Assembly (NCBI GenBank): GCA_945905745.1
Contig: CAMDQF010000006.1
Span: 1-47,960 of the forward strand
DNA length: 47,960 nucleotides
Direction of reading: 5' to 3'
DNA from: Litorilinea aerophila
GTDB taxonomy: Bacteria; Chloroflexota; Anaerolineae; Caldilineales; Caldilineaceae
In this document: piece by piece, positions 33,801 to 41,300 of the stretch
How positions within the stretch are numbered: position 1 is the first letter of the stretch
Layout of the letters: every line of letters begins with the position of its first letter
Notes under the pieces: model-generated
The model's database searches: none
What the model saw: the letters and a program-made list of their open reading frames with translations, nothing else
Told to the model about the DNA's origin: nothing
Translations under genes and position numbers: made by a program

Positions 33801-34550
33801 GGTTCCGTTGGGCGCGCCGATCATCAGGTCCATTCGCCCAAAGAGGGCGTGGCCGCCTTTGCCAATGCCGACGATGCGGGCGGCTTTACTCAACGCTTCC
33901 ACCTGGCTTGGCGTGCCCCACTCTTGGTCGCTGCCCGTGTCGCTGCCCACAATCACCAGACGGTATCTCCCAAAGTCGGTGCTTTCCACATCGGCCAGGG
34001 GAATCGGGGTGAGGACGATGCCAACCGGTTGCAGCAGGCTGGCAAACTGGGCCGCCTGCTCTTTGTCCGTGTCATAGATATAGGCGACGGAGCCGGAAAA
34101 AATGGGCATAGCCCCTGTCACCTGAAAAGACCTGCCGGTTTTCTTGGTCTGTTCGGCGCGGGCACAGGCATCCCCCGCACAGACATCCAGCCAGTGGGCG
34201 CCGGGGTTGGCGTCGTCGGGCACGGGGAAGGGAATGCTGAAGGCGTCGCCCGTCCCCATCCAGTGGGTGGCAACCTCTTTGCCGTCCCAGGAGAAGGTCA
34301 GCTTCTGCCCACCGGGGCTGAAGCCCTGGCCGTTGACCAGCACAATCGCGCCGGCGGTCGCAGAAGGCGGATCGAGGGTGATTATGGCTTCACCGGTTTG
34401 GGCTTGGACCAGAGCAACCCGGCCCAAACCAGCCAAGAGGAGAAGCGCGATGGCGAAAAGAATGGCCCGGCCCGTCGGTTGCAGGTTACGGGCGGGGCAA
34501 GCCATAGCTGGTTGGTAAAAATAGGGGGAGGTAGAGGTGGATCGGTTCAT
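30891..34550 (-). CDS. giant secreted protein with HELGH metalloprotease motif
   Basis: This 1219-residue protein has a basic start and a hydrophobic segment at about 27-50 (signal peptide). An IPT-like beta domain follows (about 55-145). Next is a region like a glutamine-amidotransferase or ThuA fold (about 150-260) with VAYIYDTDKEQ and LVIVGSDTG. HELGH (771-775) is a zinc metallopeptidase motif, with two His ligands and the catalytic Glu772. A third ligand may be in the downstream acidic segment, but I cannot place it. Beta-rich modules continue to the C-terminus, ending in LYLPQIER. The family was not identified. It reads toward the cyclase, separated by a strong hairpin. Confidence 0.72.
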   Translation of the reverse strand: MNRSTSTSPYFYQPAMACPARNLQPTGRAILFAIALLLLAGLGRVALVQAQTGEAIITLDPPSATAGAIVLVNGQGFSPGGQKLTFSWDGKEVATHWMGTGDAFSIPFPVPDDANPGAHWLDVCAGDACARAEQTKKTGRSFQVTGAMPIFSGSVAYIYDTDKEQAAQFASLLQPVGIVLTPIPLADVESTDFGRYRLVIVGSDTGSDQEWGTPSQVEALSKAARIVGIGKGGHALFGRMDLMIGAPNGTQLQAHKIRAGDPQLTSLRVPFDLTALVRNQREMPLFTTDVDTVMVDVPAEITDLLPHALLDGNRIINAGLVVGQGCRTLWGFHAPRSAMTPLGEAFFINLVVFALSNNCDASLTLPCGQLTNQAVIPGFAYIHFDDMKDDAEIGDFYANSYGVRFQKNNTNHAIIYGGHTNDPSQPRSAPNVAANDAITGTSEGVPMPMAFDRDQSYVGMWIGNGEDRNGQPANLTATLTAYDRTGKELCSARLSPVPVSHTAFLGLADAFGRIAYVKLDYGRTANSEALDNLTFGPFFPANNIRVCQQLQTACVPAANAQVSLLRDGSPAGPPLTTDSQGYLVRRQVGIADSLWAFLPISTTSQTVLYQTSGAPRQLQAAEFNRSPTQEMTLSIGPAHPLLLYNLTLSTQWSLLGDTAYQNRLRNHIQQAARYLYDFTDGQVSLGDVQVYQNYDKWDEADVRIYASNNLRPHAEIGGVSASDVTDPLIPTVSYYPGYTFMGRTWNRFNLPGEPDDLGVDISNDWPLALAHELGHYLLYLFDTYLAVTPEGEIVETASCTGSAMGWVYEEANTEFVYDPGHWESACGSTLANHTLKRNEWDTIRLWYSSLSSPTAVNPGPHTLPAAFTQVTIHPPANPVVVLPNQTFTLNYQAGESASGEARAFLLRGNRVIDQGKPAGGTTEITLVGSQTDDRFCVFDVNDFTEDASEPRHQYGCEVLALGDNSLQMEKDDGWAPIIEISHATSRTIGISVTQEISAGLSLRAVLYPEDTDTPTEIVLAGSDGFYTGTFHSPVDATSAYVQIFVSESARASASRRETLVDYGVGGHGAEGPAHLYGGAPVISSDGQAEFARTTDIYLEKGEFIALQSMVGIPRPPVGREIVGQAYRLVALPRALVEEGNVTLRTRPFFGNARRAQVFLKVVVAFWDGSVWTPIQSINLDDLVDARVAIAPSRGVGVYALFLEEETPSTNPLYLPQIER

Positions 34551-34607
34551 TCGTTTCCTCTGCGTATAGACAATGCAACCGGTCGCTGACCAATGCCCCA
34601 GGTCTGG

Positions 34608-35348
34608 CTACCAGTCGCTCTCGTTGCCGAAAAGCTCAATGCGGCTGTCGCGTTCCGCCACCACTCGTTCCATATCCAAAATCGTGATCACGCCCTGGTC
34701 ATACTCCAGCAGACCCCGCTTGCGCCAGTCACTGAGCAGCCGGTTCACCCACTCCCGGCGTGCGCCCACCATAGAGGCCAGGTCGGTCTGGTTGAGGGCG
34801 AGGTCCACAGTGTACTGTCTGCCTGCTTCCACTTCTTTGCCATAGCGCTCCACATAGTAGAGCAGAATATGGAGCAGGCGGCCGGCAGCGTCGAACTGGG
34901 CCACGGACTCGGCGAAAGAGGCTGTCCAACGCAGCTTTTGGGCCAGCAGGCGGGCCAGTCCCAGTGCCAGCCCCGGCGCGTTTTCCAGATGATAAAGAAA
35001 ACGCTCGTGGGACATTGTGAGCAATGAAACTTTGCCAATGGCCTTGCCTGTGGCCGAGCGGGGGCTGCTGTCGATGGCGGCCAGTTCCCCAATCACATCG
35101 TTGACGGAAAAGATGTCTATGGATGTCTCGTTGCCCGATGGACTGATTTTGAAGATACGCACTTTGCCTTTGAGCAAAATGTAGACTTCCCGGCTCTCGT
35201 CGCCCTGACGGAAGATGATATCGTCTTTGTCGAACTCGCGCAGGCGGAAATCGTTGACCAGCCGTTCCAACTGGGTGGTGGCCAGGGATGAAAAAAGCGG
35301 GACTTCTTTGAGCAGCGCAACCCGACGGGCCAATTCGGTCTCTTGCAT
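34608..35348 (-). CDS. Crp/Fnr-family transcription regulator
   Basis: This 246-residue regulator has an N-terminal cyclic-nucleotide-binding domain (about 15-135) and a C-terminal winged helix with recognition region [18 protein letters not shown] (188-205). The phosphate-binding cassette [15 protein letters not shown] (86-100) keeps Gly87-Glu88-Leu89 and Arg97-Ser98, the residues CRP uses for cAMP, so cAMP binding is plausible. FNR-type Cys residues are absent. It sits two genes from the adenylyl cyclase, which fits a cAMP circuit. An inverted repeat at 35389-35403 in its own upstream region may be an operator. Confidence 0.9.
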   Translation of the reverse strand: MQETELARRVALLKEVPLFSSLATTQLERLVNDFRLREFDKDDIIFRQGDESREVYILLKGKVRIFKISPSGNETSIDIFSVNDVIGELAAIDSSPRSATGKAIGKVSLLTMSHERFLYHLENAPGLALGLARLLAQKLRWTASFAESVAQFDAAGRLLHILLYYVERYGKEVEAGRQYTVDLALNQTDLASMVGARREWVNRLLSDWRKRGLLEYDQGVITILDMERVVAERDSRIELFGNESDW

Positions 35349-35365
35349 GATTTACCACCATTCTG

Positions 35366-35403
35366 ATTGTACAATTGAGAAAAATCCATTGTGCCGTGCA
35401 CAA
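35366..35403. promoter_or_regulatory. candidate operators upstream of the Crp/Fnr gene
   Basis: TTGTGCCGTGCACAA (35389-35403) is an inverted repeat with perfect 6-base arms around CGT. The palindrome ATTGTACAAT lies at 35366-35375. Both sit within 60 bases of the regulator start and in the divergent gap to the DUF3307 gene, as expected for autoregulation. Confidence 0.4.
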
Positions 35404-35540
35404 CAGGCATGTGCCGAGGATCACAGGGAGTCGGTGTATTTGCCAGTTGGTCGGAAACTGAGCCTGGGGGTATTATAAACCATCCCTCCCGGATCTGATA
35501 TGGCCGTGTTGACAGATGACCGAAGCAATCGGCGCTCCCC

Positions 35541-35903
35541 ATGACACTCTTCGAATGGTTACTGGTCGGTCACCTGATCGGCGATTGGGTTTTTCAGAAC
35601 GATTGGATGGCCCGGCACAAACAGGACGGATTGTTCAACCGGGCAATCCTCATTCATTGCGCCATCTACACCGCGGTACTTCTGCTCATCTATTTTCTGC
35701 CCGCAGCCCAGCCCCAGAGCCTGCGCGTTTTTTTGCGTGTAGCGATCTTTGTCTACCTTTCCCACTGGTTGATCGACGCCACTGGGCTAGCCCGGCGCTG
35801 GATGCGTTTCTTCAAGCAGACGGATGCGCTCTTTATGCGCATTGCCGTGGACCAGATTTTGCATGTGATTGCATTGGCCCTGCTGGTGGAGTTTGTGGCG
35901 TGA
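35541..35903 (+). CDS. DUF3307-type membrane protein
   Basis: This 120-residue protein has hydrophobic segments at about 45-55, 66-82 and 106-120. The pattern WLLVGHLIGDWVFQNDWMA, a central HCAIYT, SHWLIDATG and DQILHVIALALL matches DUF3307, a family of small membrane proteins of unknown function with conserved His/Asp positions (HxxGDWxxQ, HxxID, DQxxH). It stands alone, divergent to the Crp/Fnr gene. No function is assigned. Confidence 0.78.
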   Translation: MTLFEWLLVGHLIGDWVFQNDWMARHKQDGLFNRAILIHCAIYTAVLLLIYFLPAAQPQSLRVFLRVAIFVYLSHWLIDATGLARRWMRFFKQTDALFMRIAVDQILHVIALALLVEFVA

Positions 35904-35904
35904 A

Positions 35905-35944
35905 TGGGGAGTAGGGACTGGAGATTGGGGATTAGGGATTGGGC
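35905..35944. repeat. GGGGATT heptamer repeat at convergent gene ends
   Basis: About five GGGGATT/GGGACTG/GGGATTA units lie between the DUF3307 stop and the phosphopantetheinyl transferase stop, overlapping the latter's last codons (LPNP). Confidence 0.8.
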
Positions 35945-36762
35945 AGTGTCGCGAAAAGGAAGGATTGTTCTCTAATCGTTGTAATCGGTCGGGTGGTAGT
36001 GAGGGCGGCGCTGTAGTTAGCAGGTGGATTGAGCAGATGGACCGACCATTCAGTGGCAGCGGCGGCGGGCCAGAGGAGGCGGGGGGGGCTCTGCCAGTGG
36101 GCTACGGTGAATTCCTGCAGGGGGGCCATCAGCCCATCGCCCAGGGCTTTGACCACTGCCTCTTTGCAGGCCCAACAGCGCAGAAAGGCGAGGGAGGTCT
36201 GTGGTTCTGGCTGCGCATAGAGCCATTCCGCTTCTACTGGGCTGAAAAAGCGTTGGGCCAGTTGGCGGGCGTCGGGATAGTCCCGGTGTTCTTCGATGTC
36301 TACGCCGATCGCCTGCCCCGCAGCAAAGGCGTAGACCGCCATTTCGCCGGAATCGGAAAGATTGAAATGGAGACCGGTCTCGGCCAAGGGTGCAGCCAGG
36401 GCCGGTTTTTGCTGTGGGCCGTAGACAAAGGCCACTTCGGCGGGTGGAATGGCGAGATAGTCGCCGAGCAGGTGGCGCAATACTCCCCGGCGCACGGCAT
36501 AGCGCCGGGCATCCCGGGCGAAGTGGAAGCGCCGCAGCCGCGCCCACTCATCGGCAGAGAGGGTCTGCTCACACTGCGCGACGGCGGAATCGGGCGGGTC
36601 CAGGCGGGCGTACCAGATGTGGACAGCGCCGGGCGGGGGAGGGGAAGAAGGGAAGAAGGGAGGAAGGGAGGAAGGGAGGAGAGCGTACCGCTCATCTTCC
36701 CTTCCTCTTGTCCTCTTGTCCTCTTGTCTTCCCTTCCTCCTGTCCTCCTGTCCTCCTGTCAT
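35932..36762 (-). CDS. Sfp-type 4'-phosphopantetheinyl transferase
   Basis: This 276-residue enzyme moves the phosphopantetheine arm from CoA to carrier proteins. The conserved blocks are GVDIEEH with Asp155 and Glu157 (Mg2+), and FLRCWACKEAVVKALGDGL with Trp197, Lys200, Glu201 and Lys205. It is last in the NRPS operon and overlaps the exporter gene by ATGA, so the likely clients are the three NRPS carrier domains (Ser569, Ser1050 and Ser1083). The first ~45 residues are not homologous-looking. They are encoded by octamer repeats (36645-36775) that also provide the AGGAGG ribosome binding site. The conserved part starts near VHIWYARLDPP. Confidence 0.88.
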   Translation of the reverse strand: MTGGQEDRRKGRQEDKRTRGREDERYALLPSSLPPFFPSSPPPPGAVHIWYARLDPPDSAVAQCEQTLSADEWARLRRFHFARDARRYAVRRGVLRHLLGDYLAIPPAEVAFVYGPQQKPALAAPLAETGLHFNLSDSGEMAVYAFAAGQAIGVDIEEHRDYPDARQLAQRFFSPVEAEWLYAQPEPQTSLAFLRCWACKEAVVKALGDGLMAPLQEFTVAHWQSPPRLLWPAAAATEWSVHLLNPPANYSAALTTTRPITTIREQSFLFATLPNP

Positions 36763-36775
36763 CCCTTCCTCCTGT
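36645..36775. repeat. octamer repeat tract at the phosphopantetheinyl transferase start
   Basis: On the top strand, GGAAGGGA-like units run from about 36645 to 36690, then TCCTCTTG units (about 36705-36730) and TCCTCCTG units (about 36735-36775). The left and right parts are roughly complementary, so they can form a large stem. The tract covers the exporter's last codons, the ATGA junction and the first 30-40 codons of the transferase. Confidence 0.8.
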
Positions 36776-38378
36776 CATACTCAATCTGCCCAGAATCCAG
36801 CTTCACAATTCGGTCTGCCGTGTCGTAGTAGTGATCGTCGTGGCTGATGACGATGACCAGCTTGCCCCGGTTGCGCAGTTCGGGCAGGAGTTGACGGTAG
36901 AAGAGTTCCTTGAATTCGGGGTCCTGGCCCGCAGCCCATTCGTCGAAGAGATAGACCGGGCGGTCTTCCAGATAGGCGGTGAGCAGGGCCAGCCGCTGGC
37001 GTTGACCAGTGGAGAGTTCCAGGGTGGAAAGGGCGCCGTTGCTCATTTGCACTTTATGGGAGAGTTGAAGTTTTTTTAGATAGGCCTGGGCTTCTTCATC
37101 GCCAGCCATTTTTTCCAGCCCCAGCAATTGATCGAAGAGAAAAAAGTCGGCAAAGACGACGGAGAAAAGTTGGCGGTAGTCGTCAATCGTCTCGTCGATT
37201 ACACCTTTGCCGTTCCATTCGATCTGCCCGCTCTCAGGTGTGTACAGCCCCAGCAGCAGTTTGGCCAGGGTTGTCTTGCCGCTGCCATTGCCGCCGATCA
37301 GGAAGATCAGTTCCCCGCTCGCCATCTCCAGGCTGATGGGGCCGAGATGAAACAGATTCTCATCATTTTCTACCCTATAGGTATGCTGGAGTTGGCAGAG
37401 GCGCAGATGAACAGGCAGCACAGGCGCAATCGTAATTCGTTCTGTGGGTACGGAGTCTTGGGTCAGGCGCATTCCCATCTGCTCCAACCGCTGGGCAGCC
37501 ACACTGGCGTCGCTGAGAAAGGGCAGCGCGCTAAAGAGGCCATTAAGTGACGTGCGAGCGTAGAGCGCCACTAGAACAAAGGTCGTCAACACATCTCCGC
37601 TGAGTTGCCAGGAAGCGGCTAACCCGAAGAGTGCCAGTACAAAAATGAAATAGATGGCCTGGGTCCAAGTTGCCGCCAGATGATGCAGTGTATGGGCCTG
37701 CACGGAGAGAGTTTCGTGCTGAAGGGCAGTGGGCAGCAACAATTTTTCCAGGAAAGCGAAACGCCGACCGCGGTGCATCTTGAGTTCCTTCGACCCTTCC
37801 GTTAACATTCGGTATTGGCGATAGAGTTCGTCGCGGGCGATGAGGGTCGCTGCCCACTTTTGCCGGGCTTTGCCGCGCAGCCAAATCTGCCCGGCCAAAG
37901 CAGGCAGGGTCAACAGCGCAGCCAAAAGCAGGGTCGGAGGCGAAAGCCAGGTCAGATAACCGAAGCAGGCGATCAGAATAGCCGCGCCCATGGCCACATT
38001 CGGCGTCTGATTGAGGGCATGGACAAGGGTTTTCACATCGTCCGTAAGCGCAGCCAGCAGTCGGGGCGCACCAATTGTCTCTAGTTGGGCGAGGGGTGTC
38101 TGCAAAATGCGTCGGGAGAGGTCGGTGCGTAACTGATAGCCCGTGCCTGCGGTCAAGCGTAGGAGCAGCCATTTGCCGCTGAAATCCAGGGTTACAACAA
38201 CCAGGACAGCCAAACCAAACTGGACGACGAAGAGCAATGACAGTCCATCGCCAGCGGTAAGCCGACGGCTGATCATGGCAACAACCACAATATTGGCGGC
38301 CCCCGCCAGTAAGCTGACTACGATGGTGGTCCAGAGGGTGGATGTCGGGATGTAGCGGAGGAGACCCAGAAGATTCAC
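36759..38378 (-). CDS. cyclic-peptide-type ABC exporter
   Basis: This 539-residue half-transporter starts at a GTG overlapping the NRPS stop (GTGA). It has about six membrane helices (about 1-300) and a nucleotide-binding domain: Walker A GGNGSGKTT, signature LSTGQRQRL, and Walker B VYLFDEWAAGQDP. The Walker B region WAAGQDP in place of TSAVD is typical of the SyrD/PvdE group that exports nonribosomal peptides and siderophore precursors. It follows directly after the thioesterase-containing NRPS and precedes the phosphopantetheinyl transferase, so it probably exports the peptide product. It should act as a homodimer. Confidence 0.9.
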   Translation of the reverse strand: MNLLGLLRYIPTSTLWTTIVVSLLAGAANIVVVAMISRRLTAGDGLSLLFVVQFGLAVLVVVTLDFSGKWLLLRLTAGTGYQLRTDLSRRILQTPLAQLETIGAPRLLAALTDDVKTLVHALNQTPNVAMGAAILIACFGYLTWLSPPTLLLAALLTLPALAGQIWLRGKARQKWAATLIARDELYRQYRMLTEGSKELKMHRGRRFAFLEKLLLPTALQHETLSVQAHTLHHLAATWTQAIYFIFVLALFGLAASWQLSGDVLTTFVLVALYARTSLNGLFSALPFLSDASVAAQRLEQMGMRLTQDSVPTERITIAPVLPVHLRLCQLQHTYRVENDENLFHLGPISLEMASGELIFLIGGNGSGKTTLAKLLLGLYTPESGQIEWNGKGVIDETIDDYRQLFSVVFADFFLFDQLLGLEKMAGDEEAQAYLKKLQLSHKVQMSNGALSTLELSTGQRQRLALLTAYLEDRPVYLFDEWAAGQDPEFKELFYRQLLPELRNRGKLVIVISHDDHYYDTADRIVKLDSGQIEYDRRKG

Positions 38379-41300
38379 TGGCTGCGGTCCTGCCAGTGTT
38401 CCGTCGTCCAGCGGTCAATGACCTGGCGCAGCTTCTCGGCGATGCGTTCCACATTTTCATCTTCGAGGAGAAGGGAGCGGTGGGTGGTGTTGGGAAAGTG
38501 GATGATTTCAAGTCCATGCAGGGCCAACTCGGGCCAATGTATCTGGGCATGATTTTTGAAATACTGGTCGCTCTGAAAGAGGACCACCTGACCAGCCAAG
38601 GGTTTCGCCTGATACCTCCATTGAGCGCGTAGGTGAGAATCCCACACCTTGTCCTTTGCATTTCCGTGGGGTAGAAATCGATGAACCAAACGAATGCGCA
38701 AGGTTCTATAATGGAATTTTAGATAATTGGCAACGCGTTGGAATAGCTCACCATTCTTTAGATGAGCAACGAATCGACGGGCATAGAACAACAAGGAACG
38801 TTTGGGTCGTTTCCAGGTTGGACCATTGGTTGGGTGGCTTGCATCGAAGGTGAGAACGATCGGCACATGCTTGCCATCGATCTGCAATTGCTGGGCCATT
38901 TCAAACGCAACGTGGGCACCAAAGCACATACCCCCAATGAGATAAGGGCCGTCTGGTTGGAGAATTCGCAGTTCATCCACATACTGTGCAGCGATTGCTT
39001 CTACACTGTCAAGAGGTTCAGATCTGCCATCAAAGCCAATCGGATCGAAACTATAGATAGGTTGATCCGGGCCGAGAACGCGTGCCAGGTAGGCAAAACG
39101 CAGACCAGTGCTGGCGGCGGGTGGAACCAAAAAGAGGGGTGGGCGCGTGCCGCTAGGCTGCACAGACACCAGCGAAGTCCACGGCGAAGTCCAGCCACCC
39201 TCTGCCAGCAACACTGCCTGCTGGCGAATCGTCGGCCCATAAAAGAGCGAAGCCACCGGCAATTCTCGCCCGGTCGCTTTGGCTACTTTTGCCAGCAGAC
39301 GCACGGCCAGCAGGGAATGGCCGCCCACGTCAAAGAAGTTGTCATCTACGCCCAGGTTTTTCGTTCCCAGCACCTGCTGCCAGACAGCCAGAAGTTGTCG
39401 TTCCAGGGGTGTCTGGGGGGATGCAGATGGTGCAGAGGCGTCCTCTCGCCCCGGTTCGGGGAGCAGGCGCAGATCGATCTTGCCGTTGGGGTTCAGGGGG
39501 AACTCCTCCACCCGGACAAATGAGGCGGGAATCATATAGTCGGGCAGCCGCTGGCGCAAAAAGGAGCGCAGATCGTCGCCGCTGGCTTCTGCCTCCGGTT
39601 TCCCAATCCACCAAGCGATCAGCCGCTTCCCCAGCGTTTCATCATCCAACACCCCCACTATTCCATCCCGCACCGCCGGGTGTTCCCGCAGCACAGATTC
39701 AATCTCGCCCGGCTCCACCCGGAAACCCCGAATTTTGACCTGGCGATCCACCCGGCCCAGAAATTCGATGACCCCATCCTCCCGGTAGCGGGCCAGATCA
39801 CCCGTGCGATAGAGCCGCGCGCCGGGTTCGTCGCTGAAGGGATGGGGGAGGAAACGTTCGGCGGTCAGGTCTGGCCGGTTGAGATAGCCCAGGGCCAACC
39901 CCGCGCCGCCCACGTAAAGCTCGCCGGGGACGCCGATGGGGACGGGCTGGAGGTGGTTGTCAAGCAGAAAAATTTGGGTGTTTGAGATTGGTTTGCCAAT
40001 GGGAGCGTCGGACGGCCATTCCGCTATCGGTCCGTCCAGTGTTTCGGCAGTGATCACATGACTTTCTGTTGGTCCATAATGATTATGCAACCGGCAGTGG
40101 GGAAGGCGCTGCATCATGGCACGGATCGATGGGGTCAGATGCAGAGTCTCACCCGCGGATATAATATCTCGCAGGGAATCGGGAAGTGCGGCCTGTGTGT
40201 TCGCGCAATCGGCTATTGTCTGCAAGAGGATGTAAGGGAGAAACAGACGTTCAATCTGCTGATCTCTGATGAAGCGCAATAGACGCGGTGGCTCTTGCCT
40301 TAAGTCCGAAGATGGCACGACAAGTGTCCCCCCATCTGTCCATGTGCTGAGAATCTCCTGTAACGAAACGTCAAAACTCAGAGACGATAATTGCAGTGTG
40401 CGCGCAAACTGGCCCAATCGCTGATTTCTGCGTTGCCATATGACAAGATTTGTGAGCGTTCTGTGGGGTAACAGGACAGCCTTTGGACTTCCTGTGGAGC
40501 CTGAAGTGAAAAATGCATAGGCAGGGTCATTGGATGCTACATAGTGGGTTAAGTTGGTGTCAGGCTGAGCAACTATATTCATTTGTTCGATATTGAGATA
40601 GGCAGTCGCCTCTCTCTTGGGAAAGGTCAAAAGGGGCGTTCTATTTGTACTGAGAAGCAATTTAGGCTGCGTGTCTGAGATCATCCCGGAGAGTCGCTCA
40701 AAAGGCAGATTGAGATCGAAGGGAAGATAAACACCACCCGCCTTTAAGATTGCCAATAGAGCCACCAGAGTTGAAACACTTTGTTCAACCCAAACCCCAA
40801 CCAAATCGTTTGGTCGAATTCCCTGTTTTTGCAAGAGGTGGGCCAGTTGATTGGAGCGCCGATTCAATTCTGCATAGGTGATGGAAGCAATCTTTGACTC
40901 AATCGCAATGGCATCAGGTGTACGCGAGACCTGTTCTTCGAACAATTGGTGGACGCACCGATCCGCCGGGTAGTCGGCGTCCGTCTGATTCCAGGCGACG
41001 AGAAGCTGCTGGCGTTCGGTGGTAGTGAGGAGGGACAATTCGCCGATGGGACAGTCGGGGTCGGCGACGATCCCCGCCAGAAGCGTTTGGAAGTGGCCGA
41101 TCATCCGGCGGATGGTGGGGGCGTCAAAAAGATCGGTGGCGTAGTTAAGATGTCCATTGATCGCGCCGCCTTCTTCGCTAAAGAACAGGCTGAGATCGAA
41201 CTTAGCTGTTTCCGAAGTGGATGGAATGCGTGTGACCGTCAAACCGTCCAATACCTGTTCCAACTCTCTTTCCTGGTTGAGTACGAACATCGTTTGAAAA

